A stretch of 64,000 nucleotides of DNA. It comes from Micromonospora inositola (lineage in GTDB: Bacteria; Actinomycetota; Actinomycetes; Mycobacteriales; Micromonosporaceae). How positions within the stretch are numbered: the stretch's first letter is position 1; each line of letters opens with the position of its first letter. The notes below the pieces were generated by a model. The model was not told where the DNA came from. It saw only the letters and a list, made by a program, of their open reading frames with translations, and did not search any database. Positions 9,008 through 20,300 of this stretch are shown here, in pieces. The position numbers were made by a program, and so were the translations under genes. The DNA is taken from the NCBI RefSeq assembly GCF_900090285.1, contig NZ_LT607754.1:6474001-6538000 (forward strand), written 5' to 3'.

Positions 9008-9780
9008 TCAGTCCCTTGGAAGCGTGGAGGGTTGTTTAAGTTCGGTGACGAACTTCTTCCCGCGTCCCCGGGTCCTGGCCCGGGGCCCTCGCAGCGCACG
9101 GCCGGTGCGCAGACAGGCCGTCAGCTCACGGCGTAGCGCTCCGCGGCCCTGCATGTATAGGGCCTGGTAGATGCCCTCGTGCGAGATCCGCATCGTCTCG
9201 TCCTCGGGGAAGTCGACCGGGAGCCGGTTGGCGATCTGCTCCGGACTCCATGACGTCGCCCAGCGCCGGTCCTGACGACGCCCATGACGACGCCCGATCC
9301 AGCGGACCTGCGGTCCTTCAACCCCGCTGCCGTCCGGAGCGCGGACCGTGCCAGCCAGCCGCTCCTGCACATACTGCCGCAGCCGGTCATTCGCGGCGAG
9401 CTTGCTCACCTTCGGCCGACGCGCTTGGCGGTCGGCGTGCCACTGCGCGACCGAGGCCCGGTAGTCCAACCGGCCGCAACGAGTGGCCGCGTTACGCCGC
9501 AGCTCCCGCGAAATCGTCGCCGGGGACCGCCCCAGATGGCGGGCGATCTCCCGCACTCCGCGCTCCTGGGCGCGCAGCACGGCGGTCTCCTCACGCTCGG
9601 CGAACGACAGGTAGCGGCCAGACGGCGGGTCCAGGCTGATCGACGGCATGCCGTCACCCTCACGGAACCACCGCGGCCCCAACGGCATCGACACATCACA
9701 CGCGACAGCGGCGTCCTCGCTCGACAGCCCTCGGCGATCAGCCGCCAGAACCGTTGCCGTTCCTCACGCCGATTGACCGG
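9008..9780 (-). pseudogene. IS30-family transposase, truncated
   Basis: Encodes the N-terminal HTH region of an IS30 transposase: SGRYLSFAEREETAVLRAQE, REIARHLGRSPATISRELRR and the WSPEQIANRLPVDFPEDE block. It runs out shortly after GRALRGPRARTRGRGKKFV, where the catalytic DDE domain should begin, and reads into the terminal repeat. The extreme N-terminus (a peptide resembling RFWRLIAEG) is in another frame around 9735-9775, so there is also an upstream frameshift. Compare the intact 466-aa gene at 47962-49362. Confidence 0.8.
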
Positions 9781-9870
9781 GGGCCGCCCAGGTGACGAAG
9801 CGGCGGCCGACCAGCCAGAATCGCCTCACGCGCCCTTCCTTGCGCCACAACATCCTCCCGCACGATCGAG

Positions 9871-10191
9871 GTGTTGCGACGACCGGTTGAATTCGCCGAA
9901 TACACCGCCGCCGAATACACCAAGGCGTGCCGGCGGTTGGGCATCCTGCAGTCGATGGGTCGCGTCGGCTGCGCCCTGGACAACGCCGCCGCCGAGGCGT
10001 TCAACTCCACCATCAAGGTCGAGTACATCCACCGGCAGCGGTTCCACACCCGCGCCGAGGCCCGACTCAAGATCGTCACCTGGATCGTCGGCTTCTACAA
10101 CACCCGCAGACGTCACAGCGCCTGCGACGGCATGTCACCCATCGACTACGAACACTTCGTCGCCGAAGCCCGCCGGGCCCAGGCAGCTTAA
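9871..10191 (+). pseudogene. IS3-family orfB, C-terminal fragment
   Basis: 106 codons covering the last third of an IS3 integrase-core transposase: YTAAEYTKACRRLGILQSMG, CALDNAAAEAFNSTIKVEY (with the final catalytic Glu) and FYNTRRRHSACDGMSPIDYE. The preceding HSDRGSQ-type segment is replaced by the GTGTTGCGACGACCGGTTGA sequence that borders IS30 here. It cannot be active alone. Confidence 0.8.
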
Positions 10192-10222
10192 ACAACCCTC
10201 CACGGTTCCAGGAGATTGACAG

Positions 10223-10626
10223 AGCGTATTGGCACCTGCCCGCCCTGAGAGCGGGCATTCCGCCAAGGGTGACGGCAGGGCGGCCCCAGAAGGCATTGGT
10301 AGTACCGACAATCGGGCCGGCTACGCCGTCGGTGCCGATAGGCTCCGTTTCACTGGCGTGATCTTGAAAAGCGTGCTCAGCCGCGTCTACCCCGTCTGGT
10401 CGGAGGCCCCGCCGCGCCACCCGTAGCGGCCATGCCGCCGCTGGGGCGCGTGCTTGTCCGGCGTGTACCATGCCAGAACCGCACTGCCCGGCACTTCGCC
10501 GTCGGCCAGAACACCTCATAGCGGCTCTACGAACTTGGTGGGGGACGAGTTTCGCGGCCGCCAGCTTCGGACGCGGTGTGAGGATGTCCGTGCCATGCGG
10601 TGATCGTTCGTGGTGTGGCTTTCGGA
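10223..10626. other. intergenic region, no gene seen
   Basis: About 400 bp between the decayed composite and the broken VOC gene. Frames on both strands are shadow-like. No repeat, hairpin or known motif stands out. Confidence 0.3.
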
Positions 10627-10911
10627 TCAGTTAACGCAGAACTCGTTGCCCTCCGGGTCCTGCATGACGAGCCAGAAGCCCTCCTCATTGTCAACCCGCC
10701 GGTAGATGGACCCACCAGCAGCCATCAGCCGGTTCCCGACCGCCTCGATCCGTGCCCGGCGCTCGGCGTCCGGTGGCGGGCCGCCGGCCTTCACGTCGAG
10801 GTGGACTCGGTTCTTTGTGATCTTCGATTCGACTTCATACTGGAAGAATCGGACATCTTTCCCGAAGTGCATAGGGCAACCTCGACAAACCAAGAACCGA
10901 ACCAGCTTCAA
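10627..10911 (-). pseudogene. VOC/glyoxalase-like protein, C-terminal part only
   Basis: The visible 94 codons contain KNRVHLDVKAGGPPPDAERR and FWLVMQDPEGNEFCVN, the standard C-terminal half of a glyoxalase-like (VOC) protein. The N-terminal beta-alpha-beta unit, with the usual first metal ligand, is absent. Instead the frame begins where the HAD gene ends (4-bp overlap). It appears to be a 5'-truncated relic joined to its neighbour. Confidence 0.65.
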
Positions 10912-11576
10912 ATTCCGGCCAACGTCAGCACGTGATCGAATCCGCGAAGCTGGGCTGGCGAACTCACCATCGGCAGTACCAGGGCCGGTACCCCGGCGGT
11001 CACGGAACCGCCGTCGCCGCTGGGATGGTCACCGACCATCAGCGTTCGATCTGGCTGTGCCGCCAGGGCGTCGAGTGCGGTGCGCCAGATCCGTACATCG
11101 GGTTTGACGAAGCCGACCTCGTAGGAAAGTATGAATGCATCGATGTAGCGGTCAAGCCCGTGCCTCGCAAAGCATTTGCGAATGTCCCAGCCGACGTTAC
11201 TGACCACGCCAAGGCGAATATCGCGGGCGCTCAGGGCGGCGAGAGTGGATGACGTGTCCGCGTACGGCTCGAGTGCTTCGGCGTGCGTTTCGTGCAGGGC
11301 TCGCGCAAACGGCAGGTCCACCCCACGGATTTGCTGCAGGACAGCCAGAATCGCCCGGTCCCACACCTGTGGGTCCAAGTCCCGGGCGATGTGAGCAGGG
11401 TCCGTAGCCGTTGTCCGCAACAACTCAGCGAAATCCGCGGCGATGCGCTGCGCCTCACCGACGGCCACCTCCCGGCCGACTAAGGCCGCCGCGCTGCCGA
11501 CCCAGCGGTTGGGGTCTCTGGCGAACAGGGTCCAAGCGAAGTCGAACAGGACGGTTGTCACGGGTTTCGAAGGCAC
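10908..11576 (-). CDS. HAD-superfamily hydrolase
   Basis: A 222-residue protein starting GTG 11576. HAD motifs are in order: motif I near residue 12 (LFDFAWTLF), motif II VVSNVGWD, motif III Lys in FVKPDVRIW, and motif IV MVGDHPSGDGG. An alpha-helical cap lies between motifs I and II. The second acidic residue of motif I (DxD) is replaced by Ala (DFAWT). This is common in non-phosphatase or altered-chemistry members and makes a classical phosphatase less certain. The substrate is unknown. It sits between two broken VOC genes on the same strand. Confidence 0.85.
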   Translation of the reverse strand: MPSKPVTTVLFDFAWTLFARDPNRWVGSAAALVGREVAVGEAQRIAADFAELLRTTATDPAHIARDLDPQVWDRAILAVLQQIRGVDLPFARALHETHAEALEPYADTSSTLAALSARDIRLGVVSNVGWDIRKCFARHGLDRYIDAFILSYEVGFVKPDVRIWRTALDALAAQPDRTLMVGDHPSGDGGSVTAGVPALVLPMVSSPAQLRGFDHVLTLAGI

Positions 11577-11590
11577 CAGGTCACCCTAGA

Positions 11591-12057
11591 TCAGCGGGAC
11601 GATTGACGTGGGCCATGATGCTTCTGACTGCGCTCGACGCAGAACAGGTTGCCCTCCGGGTCGGCCCTGGTCACCCAACCGGGGCCGTTGGGGCTTGCGA
11701 TGATCCTCGTACTCGGGTCGCGCCCGAGCCCTTCAGCCGCACGACCTCCTCATCGCGTGTCCCGTCGGTCGGCATGACATCGATATGCATTCGGCGACCG
11801 GTTCTTGGTTCAGCGGCTTTCCCCTCCGGAACTCGGAGGAAGAAGATGTCTGGTCGGTGGCCCTGCTTGTCAACCAGGGTCCGGCCGGCGTTGCGCTGCT
11901 CCTGGGGGACCTCGTTCGCATCCGCCCACTGCTCCCATGCGGCGAAGCCGTCCGGAGGGCCGTGCGGGAAGTCGTAGCCAGGTAGCGCCACCATCCAGAA
12001 ACGAGCCAGCCGGTCCGGATCGGCGCAGTCGAACACGATGTGTATGCCGGGAATCAT
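11591..12057 (-). pseudogene. VOC/glyoxalase-like protein with frameshift
   Basis: From ATG 12057 (MIPGIHIVFDCADPDRLARF) the frame encodes a normal VOC protein with FFLRVPEGKAAEPRTGRRMH. It then leaves the expected reading after GSGATRV near 11710. The missing end, NGPGWVTRADPEGNLFCVER, continues in another frame to a stop at 11591. A single indel therefore breaks an otherwise full-length gene of about 155 codons. A sequencing error cannot be excluded, but another VOC gene next door is also broken. Confidence 0.75.
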
Positions 12058-12198
12058 GCCTGCGACCGTAATCCAGACCGCGGGCAGCCGCAGTCCTCGC
12101 GGACGGCCATCGCTCATCCGTTGACTCAAGGCTATTCGGGTCGATAGGGGTTCGATCGTCCGTTGTGGTCGTCCGGAGCGGACTGTCCTGTTGAGATA

Positions 12199-12261
12199 CC
12201 CGTGACTCTCCATGACCATCTTGTTGTCGAAGCAAGCTGGTCACAACAGAAGAGCCACGGG
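12199..12261 (+). promoter_or_regulatory. leader hairpin of the ISL3 transposase gene
   Basis: CCCGTGACTCT (12199-12209) pairs with AGAGCCACGGG (12251-12261) with one mismatch, ending one base before the ATG at 12263. In RNA this would fold the transposase leader up to the start codon and could dampen its translation. Regulation is an inference from structure only. Confidence 0.45.
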
Positions 12262-12262
12262 C

Positions 12263-13576
12263 ATGAACGAGGATACGTCCCGGTTGCTGGGCCTGGCAGG
12301 TCTGGCGGTCACCAGGGTTGAGGATGGGCCGGATGGGCCGGTGGTGTATCTGGTCACCGCCGACGATCAGGCCCGCCGGTGTCCGCACTGCGGTACCCGC
12401 GCACGTCGGTCGAAAGGCTGGCGGGTGACCCGGCCACGAGACCTCGCGGTGGGCGGACGCCACCCGCGGCTGGTGTGGCGCAAGCACCGGTGGCGCTGCG
12501 ACGAATCGGGCTGTCCACGCAAGTCGTTCACCGAGACGGTCGCGCAGGTTCCGGCGCGTAAGCGGCTCACGTTGCGCTTGCGGACCTCGGCCGGTGCGGC
12601 AATCGCTGACGGCGGTCGCACGATCGTGCAGTCCGCGCGGGACCACCATGTGTCCTGGCCGGTGGCAGCGGCGGCGTTCGCCACCCACGCCGCAGCGGTG
12701 CTGCCCGCCCAGCCCGACCCGGTGCAGGTACTGGGCATCGACGAGATCCGCCGGGGCCGTCCGAAATGGGTGTGGGACGAGACCACCGGGACGTGGCAGA
12801 CGACCGTCGACCGGTGGCACGTCGGATTTGTGGATCTGTCCGGCGGGCAGGGCCTGCTCGGTCAGGTCGAAGGCCGCAACGCTGCGGTCGTCTGCGACTG
12901 GCTGGCCGAGCGCACCCAGGCGTGGCGCGACGCGGTACGCTTCGTGGCCATCGACATGTGCACCATCTTCAAGTCGGCGGTGCGTCAAGCCCTGCCGGGC
13001 GCTGTCCTGGTCGCCGACCACTTCCACATCGTGCAGTTGGCCAATCAGACCGTCACCGAGATCCGCCGGCGGGTCACCGTACAGGTCCGCGGCCGGCGAG
13101 GGCGCAAGGGCAACCGGGAATGGGAACTACGGAACCGGTTGACCCGCAACGCATCCCGAATGCACGGCGACCACGTCGCCGACCTGGAAGGAGAACTCAA
13201 GGACCTGCCCCCACGCATCGGCACGCCGATCCTGGCCGCCTGGAACGCCAAGGAGGACCTGCTCGATCTACTCGCCCTGGCCCGCACCCACCCCAACCGC
13301 GAAGACATCGCCGATCTGCTATTCCGGTTCTACCACCGATGCGCCCAATCCGGCCTGCCCGAGCTGGAACGACTCGCCACCACGGTCGAAACCTGGTGGC
13401 CAGAAATCCTGGCATTCATCCACACCGGCATCACCAACGCCGGCTCCGAAGGCACCAACCGGGTCATCAAAACCGTCGCCCGCGACGCCTACGGCTTCCG
13501 CAACCCCGCCAACCAGCGATTACGCACCCGCTGCGCCACCACTCGCCGAGCCAGGGGGCACCTCAGCCCCCGCTAA
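12263..13576 (+). CDS. ISL3-family transposase
   Basis: About 437 residues from ATG 12263 (MNEDTSRLLGLAGLAV). The N-terminal zinc-ribbon is clear (RRCPHCGTRA, then RCDESGCPRKSFTE), followed by the helix-turn-helix segment. The DDE domain shows VLGIDEIRRGRPKW, VAIDMCTIFKSAV, VADHFHIVQLANQ and the Glu in NAGSEGTNRVIKTVARDAYG. The length fits intact ISL3 transposases. The extreme C-terminus (RRARGHLSPR) departs slightly from the usual basic tail. Terminal inverted repeats could not be placed with confidence. Confidence 0.88.
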   Translation: MNEDTSRLLGLAGLAVTRVEDGPDGPVVYLVTADDQARRCPHCGTRARRSKGWRVTRPRDLAVGGRHPRLVWRKHRWRCDESGCPRKSFTETVAQVPARKRLTLRLRTSAGAAIADGGRTIVQSARDHHVSWPVAAAAFATHAAAVLPAQPDPVQVLGIDEIRRGRPKWVWDETTGTWQTTVDRWHVGFVDLSGGQGLLGQVEGRNAAVVCDWLAERTQAWRDAVRFVAIDMCTIFKSAVRQALPGAVLVADHFHIVQLANQTVTEIRRRVTVQVRGRRGRKGNREWELRNRLTRNASRMHGDHVADLEGELKDLPPRIGTPILAAWNAKEDLLDLLALARTHPNREDIADLLFRFYHRCAQSGLPELERLATTVETWWPEILAFIHTGITNAGSEGTNRVIKTVARDAYGFRNPANQRLRTRCATTRRARGHLSPR

Positions 13577-13859
13577 CTTCGTAGAGCCCTCATAGCGCGC
13601 TCCGCGGTGCGAGCGACCGGCTCCCCTCATCCACGATCAGGCGCGCCGGGCGAGGACGTGCGCGAAGAGTCAAGGCGGCGTCAGCGTGTGACACAAAGGC
13701 CTCCAGGTTGGCGGAGCGGTTCTCGGCAGCTCCACTCCATACCCGGAGGCCTTCGTCATCACGCAGATTCAGACCGTGTCGTCACGCGACTCAACCAACC
13801 TCCCTGGGCAGTACATCTAGCGAGCATGGGCACCGGGTTTTGAATGCACGCTCAAGAGC

Positions 13860-14306
13860 TTAGCCATCGGAACTTTTCATCGACCGACGCCACGACTCCT
13901 TCTGGGCTGGGTCGAGCTCGAGTGGTGGGAAGCCGGCAAGGTACCTGTGGGCCAGAGCAACGACCTCTTCCAGTGGCGCATCCGGCAGACGGTCAAAGTC
14001 GTCGACGGAAACATCGAGGGTGAAGTTGCATTTGGACTTATCGTCGAGGATGGCCATGACCAGACATCGGTAAACGGACCGTCCCTCTGAGCCGAAGACC
14101 GTTAGCACCAAGGTCTTTATCTGATTTCGCTGCTTCTGGAGCCATTCAGGGCGACCATTGGCGCTCCATTTCGGATTGGCGGTGGCCAGAGCTGTAAGCC
14201 GCTCCAATTCCTGCACTGAGAGGAGCTTTATATCGCCACGGGAGCGAAAACCGTAAACCTCGATCTTTGGCCATCTAAAACGGCTAGACCTTCTTGTTAT
14301 CTTCAT
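13860..14306 (-). CDS. candidate immunity protein of the RHS toxin
   Basis: A 148-residue protein from ATG 14306 (MKITRRSSRFRWPKIEVYGF). The start is 2 bp beyond the TAG stop of the RHS gene, so the two are translationally coupled. Features are a basic N-terminus, a helical QELERLTALATANPKWSANG, a segment LVMAILDDKSKCNFTLDVSV and an acidic C-terminal half. No family was recognised. Small unrelated genes directly after RHS/CDI toxin genes usually encode the cognate immunity protein. That is the reason for the call; the sequence alone does not show it. Confidence 0.6.
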   Translation of the reverse strand: MKITRRSSRFRWPKIEVYGFRSRGDIKLLSVQELERLTALATANPKWSANGRPEWLQKQRNQIKTLVLTVFGSEGRSVYRCLVMAILDDKSKCNFTLDVSVDDFDRLPDAPLEEVVALAHRYLAGFPPLELDPAQKESWRRSMKSSDG

Positions 14307-14308
14307 CA

Positions 14309-17300
14309 CTACCCCACGTGGTGAATAAATATTCGAGTATCCCACTGAATTTCCCTGTTGTTCGGGTTCCCCGCGCGCTCGATCAACTGCATGGCCCTGT
14401 GGTTACCTTGTCCTATCACACCTGGCCGACCCGCCCACGTCGCGATGTACTGTCCGTCCCGCGGGCTGAAGACAGAGGCCATAAGGTCCGCGTCCGAACG
14501 GCCTCCCGCACTGGCTGCCTTGTAGGAGATGGATCCATTTCCTGGCGTCATATCAAGGAGGTCTCGAACGGTCGCGTTAGGTTCCGGAGATCTACCTCCG
14601 AGCTGACGGTGCAGAGCACGGTTGCCGCGCCATGGCTCCATCGGGCGCCCCATCAACCGACGTCCGAGATATGTATCGTTAGCCCCATTTCGGAGAGCTC
14701 CGATGCCACCGCCGGTACCCGCGAGGCTGGAGCGCATTCCCGCCATCGCCATCTGGCCAGCAGCCTTCAGCCCCATCCCCGATGTGATCGCTACTCCGGC
14801 GCCGAAGGCTGCAGCGCCGAGAAGGGCACCACCTGCACCGAGTGCTGCTCCGAACAGTCCACCCACCAGGGCCTCGCCGGTCAGTTGCCACCCGCTTTCC
14901 TCGTCGGCGTCGAGCAGATTGGTGGTGAGGGAGCCGACTGCTCCGCCGAGGAACCCGCCGATTGCCGCACATCCGACGGCACCAACGCCGAAGCTGGCAG
15001 CCGTACAGGCTCCACCCACGATGACACCGACGGCGATTCCGGCGACCGCGCCGACCGCTCCGGCGTGGCGGCACCAGAAGCTGGCCTGGCATTCGCGCTG
15101 CTTGTGCTCGGCCTCCTGGCGCTGGTGGGCCTGCTGAGCGGCGACGATGTCCTCGGGCGACGGTGGCCGGGTGGAGGAGTTGTATTCGGGAGTGCCGTAG
15201 GCGTTCTCCATGTTCTGCTGGGAGTGTTTCGACGGCGGCGGGCCGTCCCACTGCGCGTCGAAGGGGTTGCGGCCGGTGGGGTCGCTCAGCGTGATGGGTG
15301 AGTTGTTGGCGTACGAGTAGGCGTTCCACTGCTGGGGGTCGGACAGGTCCATGACCGGGTCCACGGAGATGAACCGTCCGAGCACCTGGTCGTACTGCCG
15401 GGCACCGATGTTGACGAGGTTGGTGGGGTCGACGTCGCCGCCGACGAAGCCCTTGCCGTTGACCCAGGCGGTGTTCGAGTCCCGGGACCCTCCATAGGGG
15501 GTTTGCCGGCGGATGGTCATGTTCTGGGTGCCGGCGTTGATGGCGATCTGTTGGGTGCCCTGGTGGTCGTCGTACAGCCAGGTCAGGTCGGTGGCCGCCG
15601 AGCCCGCCTTGCGGCTGGCGCAGGTGACGCCCGCGAAGTTGTAGTAGCGGGTGCCGGTGTTGACCGTGCCTTCCCGGCGGATCTCCTGCCCGGGCAGGTA
15701 GAGGGTGGTGCCGCTGACGTCGCGGCGGATGAGCCGGACACCGTCGGCGTCGTAGATGTTGGTCTCGATGGCGTTCCCGGCGTTGCTGACGGTGGCGAGT
15801 TCACCTTCGGCGTCCCAGGTCAGCGTCTGGCTGCCCGTCTTTGCGGTGCCGCAGTCGTTCGCGGTGGTGCCCGACGGTCGGCAGGTGGTGTTGCCGGTCG
15901 CGTCGTACTCGTACTTGGCGACCACCGTCGGCTGCCCGGGGGCGTCAGTGCTCATCTGGGTGACGGCGTGCGGCCGCACGACATTCTGGCCGCCGTCCGG
16001 CACGAGGTAGTTGCGGGTGGTTTCTCCGCTGCTGGTGTGGCTGGTTTCGATACGCCGGGTACCGGTGTCGTCGACGGTCCAGTCCTGCCAGTAGGGTGCC
16101 GGCCCGCCCAGGTTTTCGAGGATGGGATCGGTGTCGCAGGAAACCCCGGTCTTCGGGGTCCACGCGGTCTTCAGGCGCCCCAGGGCGTCGTCGCGGAAAC
16201 ACTGGACGTCCGCCTGACCGACCTCGGGGGTGTCGGCGATCGACTTGATGCTGCCGGCCGCCTTGTAGTCGTAGTTCCGGTCCGCGACCGTGCCGTCGAC
16301 CGTCGAGCGCTCGACGGTGACCCGGTCGACCCGGCGGGTCGCCTCGTCCCGGTAGACGATGTCCTGGGCGAAGTTGCTGCTGCCAGGAACCTGGTAGATC
16401 GAGCTCTTGCGCTCGCCGTAGGCGGTGTAGGTGGCGGTCGCGATGGTGCCCGCGGAGCCGGTCAGGCTGGTGTCCAACCGGACCGGCATACCGGTCGTGG
16501 CGTCGTAGTCAGTGGTCAGTTGCTCGGTGACCAGGCCGCCGCCGGCCGGGTACGAGATCGACGTCGGCGCTCCAGTGAACTGGGAGTACTCGTAGGCGTA
16601 GATGTAGGTGGCGTTGAGGCCGGTCTCGACCGGCGGGATCACGTAGTTGACGCCCCTGGGTTGGTAGCGCTCGTTGAAGTTGCGGACCTGCCACTTGTAG
16701 GCGCTCGCCGTGCCGGCCGAGTCGTACTCGTAGCGGATGGACTGGGTCAGCTGGCCCTTGAACCCGCCCTGCCCGCTGTAGAGGGTGTCGTACTTCCACT
16801 CGGCACGCAGGCGGCCGGTTGCCGAGTCGTCGCGGAGCTGGGTCTTGCGACCGAGCTGGTCGTAGACGTACCACAGCGTCTCACCGCGGGCGTCGACGGT
16901 CTTCTGCAACGCGTCGTCGTCGTAGAAGGTGCTGGTCGTGGTGCCCTTGTCCGGGTCGGTGGTCCGCCAGAGGCGGCCCTTGACGTCGTACTCGTTGACC
17001 CACTCGTTGCCGGCCGAGTCGGTGGTCTTCGTCGGCTGGCCCTTGCGGTTGAAGGCGTAGGTGGTCTCCAGGTAGGCGCCGTTGACGCCGGAGGTCGTGG
17101 TGTGCTGCCGCAGCGCGACGGTGCGGCCCTCGATGTCGGTGACCGTGGTGGTGGGCGTGCCGCCGTCCGGCGGGGTGACCTTGGTCAGGTCGCCTTCGTA
17201 GCTGGTGACCGTACGCGACTTCTCGACCAGGTTCGTGATGTTGTCACCGGCGAGGAGGATGCCGTTCGTGGGCCGGGACGCCTGGTCGAAGACGACCTTG

Positions 17301-20300
17301 GACACGGCGGGCAGGGACCACTCCGGTTCCCACCACAGCGCGCCGGACGGCGCCCCCAGCTCGGCGTGGACGCCGTAGCTGGCCGCGGCGCGCCCGTACT
17401 CGTCGTAGATGGTGTCGGTGACCACCCGATCGCCGCTGCCTCCTGCGGACAGCGACTGGGTCTGCCGCGGACGCAGCAGCCCGTCGAGAATCTGGTACGA
17501 GGTGAGGTAGTTGCCGTCCGGGTTCAAGCTCTGCGTCGTGACGTACGGGTAGTTGTCCCGGTTCGGGGCGAACGTGTAGGCGTACTGGGCCGACGGTTGG
17601 GTCGGGTTGGCTGCTCTGGTCCAGCCCTGCGTCCACACCTTCACGACGCGGCCGAGCGCGTCGTAGTCCACCTCTGAGGTGATCTTGCCGTTGGGGTCGG
17701 TGGCCTTCGTGGCCGAGCCCCAGTAGGGGTTCGACTCCACCACGGACTGCCAGCTCAGCTGGTTGGTGCTGGTCACCTTGGTGACCGGTCCACCCACAGC
17801 CGGGGTGTACGCGGTGGTGGTGACGTTGCCCTTGATGTCGGTCGAGGTTTGTTGCCGGCCGGCGTAGTCGTAGGTGGCCTGGGAGGTCGTCTGCCACACC
17901 GTGCCGGTGCCGGCGATCCAGTCCTTGAGCTGCTCGGTCTTGGTGGTGGAGCCGAACTTCGGTGTGGCGTCGACGCTCGTCGCGTCGTCGTAGTAGGTCC
18001 GGGCGTCGGAGATGACGTCATCGGCGCTGGTTGGGCTCGTGCCGCAGGCCAGGGCGGTGGTCGTTGTCTGCTTGACCAACTGCGTGAGGTTCTTGCCGAG
18101 GTTACGGTTGTAGGTGTAGGTGACGCACTTCTCGTCACCGGTCTTCGAGATGTCACCGTCGTCCTGCGACCAGTTCAAGGTGCCGTAGGTGTTGTCGAAA
18201 CTCGTCGTTCCTCGCGAGGTACGCCAGCCTCGGGAGCCGTCCACCCCCAGTGCGGTGGCCCCGTAGGTCGTCTGGGTGTTGACGAACCGCGCCTCCACGA
18301 GATCGCCGTTGATCGTGCGGCTCGCGGTCGCACTCGATCGCCACGGCACGTTCACCGTCTTCGACACCGGCTTGGTGTCGACACCGTTGTAGACGACCTG
18401 CTCCCGGACCTGGCCGGCGAACTGGTCCTCGTCGTACACGGTCTCCGAACCCAGCGATGCGGGCACGGTCACGTTGCGGGTACCGCCCGTCGGGCTGAGC
18501 TTGTCACCGTGCATACCGCGCATGAAGGTCGTGACGGCCAGGGTCTGCGGATTCCCGTCGTCGCCGACCCGGGTCTTGACTTGGGCGTAGCCGCGCCACT
18601 GTCCCCACGTCTTGCGGTCGGGCCTGGTCAGACCGTCATCGTCGTCGAAGTGCCACGCCGGGGAGCCGACGTACTCGTACCACGTGTGCTTGGTCGGCGA
18701 CTGGTGCCCGCCCTGGAGCTGCACGTCGTCCTCGGCCACGTGCTCGACCCGGTATTTGTGCCACCACTCGGTGATTAGCGCCTGGCCGGTCGGGTCGGCC
18801 GGATCCGGCACCTTCACCGGGTAGCAGCGCCTCGTGTTGGTGTGCGGGGCCAGAGTGTCGACGATGGCCGCGGTGCACTCGGGCCGCGAGTAGTCGACCT
18901 TGATCTGGGCGCCGGTCTCGGTGACGATGCTGGAGATCCGCAGCCAGTTGTCGGTGGTGCCGTGCTCGGTGTAGACCCGGTTAGGCAGGGACTCCGCCCC
19001 GAACGTCACCGGCGGCAGGTTGATGGTGCCGTCGACCAGGCCCGCGTGGTCGATCCGGTCCAGCCACAGACCCTCGTGTGTGGAGTCCGCCGTGGCCGAG
19101 AACGTGTGCGACAACGTCCACGACTCCACGTCCTGCCAGGCAGGCGTCGGCTTGGTCGTGTCCCACACCCTCGTGGTGACCTTCTTCAGCCGCTTGGCGG
19201 TCCAGAACGTGGGCGAGTACTGCTGGGGGCAGGAGGTCGCCGACGCTTTGCACTCCTGATCCCAGGGAGTGTCTTTCCAGTTGGCGGTCACCGGCGCGGC
19301 TTCGGTGCCGCAGTTGGAGAAGCAGCGGAAGTCCGTGTCGAACACGACCTGCGCGTACGGGGTGGTGTTGCGCTCGGTGACGCCGTGCGTTGCGAGCGTC
19401 CGGTCGTAGGTGCCGTAGTCGATACGGGTCAGGTATCCGGCCCGGTCGTAGGTCACGTCGTCGGAGTCGGTGGCGTTACGGGCGTACTTGTTGGTTTCCT
19501 TGCCGTACCAGAACGACATCGTGTTGCCGCGCACGTCCACGACGTAGTCGAGGTTCCACCGCCACGCCTGCACACAGTCCGACCCGGTGAAGGTGCTCTG
19601 GTGGCACGGCTCGCCCGTGTGGTTGCCGAACACCGGCATCGTCAGGGTGGAGTTCGTGCCGGTCGTCTCGCCCGGCAGGTTGTGCAGGCCGAAGAAGTAC
19701 TGGGTGCCGTCGGTGGTGGTCACCTTCCAGTACTCGCCGACATCGCCGTAGTTCGGGTCACCCGCGTCGCCGTTGGTCGCACCCGTCAGCTTCTCGATCT
19801 TCGACCCGTCCTCGGCGCGGGAGTGCCAACCCTTCCCCGCCTGGAAGACCAGTTCACCGCCCTGCCCGTTGAGGCTCATGGTCGCGTTGTCCGAGCGCCA
19901 ACACTGGTCCCCGCTGCTCGCGGTGTTGTTCGCCCCGTTCTTCAGATCGTCCGCGCAGGGCACGTACCGCCGCTCGATGTAGCCGGACGAGTAGTCGAAG
20001 CCCTCACCGATCCACGACGGCTGGTTGTTCGTGACCTCCGACCGACCATCCACTGCGGAGGAGGAGTAGCTCAGGGCGATCGACGGGGCCGGGCCGGTCG
20101 CCGGCGGGATGCGCAGCGGGTAGCTCCACGAGAAGTCACCGGCGCTACCGCCGCTCGACCAGGTGGACGAGGGGGCGAGGCCGGTCGCGCCGAAATCACC
20201 GTCCGATCCGGAAGACCCGGCGGCCAGCATCAGGAGGGATCCGGATCCCGCCGCTGCGGCGGGGGCGGACGTGACGCTCACGTCGGCGGTGGCGACCCCT

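Larger units (their letters stand above)
9005..10222. mobile_element. decayed IS30/IS3 composite element
   Basis: Bounded by an inverted repeat of about 35 bp: CTGTCAGTCCCTTGGAAGCG at the left, and at the right end the complement, CTGTCAATCTCCTGGAACCG. Inside are an IS30 transposase remnant (minus strand) and an IS3-family orfB C-terminal piece (plus strand). The order matches the right half of the intact composite at 47629-49735; the left IS3 arm and the C-terminal half of IS30 are missing. This looks like an internal deletion derivative. No target duplication is evident. Confidence 0.7.

Noticed and set aside
11870..13027. 385-codon minus-strand frame opposite the ISL3 transposase
   Set aside because: Its codons are antisense to a clear DDE transposase and the 3' part is antisense to the VOC gene region; no independent support.
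13697..13754. Inverted repeat AAGGCCTCC...GGAGGCCTT after the ISL3 gene
   Set aside because: The arms are 9 bp but about 40 bp apart with no U-tract; could be an attenuator or chance, so not listed as a terminator.
14294..15301. Long plus-strand frames under the RHS gene (also 15503-17677, 18842-20932 and 21351-24986)
   Set aside because: They mirror the minus-strand RHS and LamG genes, have valine/glycine/arginine-skewed composition and no domain; antisense shadows of high-GC repeats.
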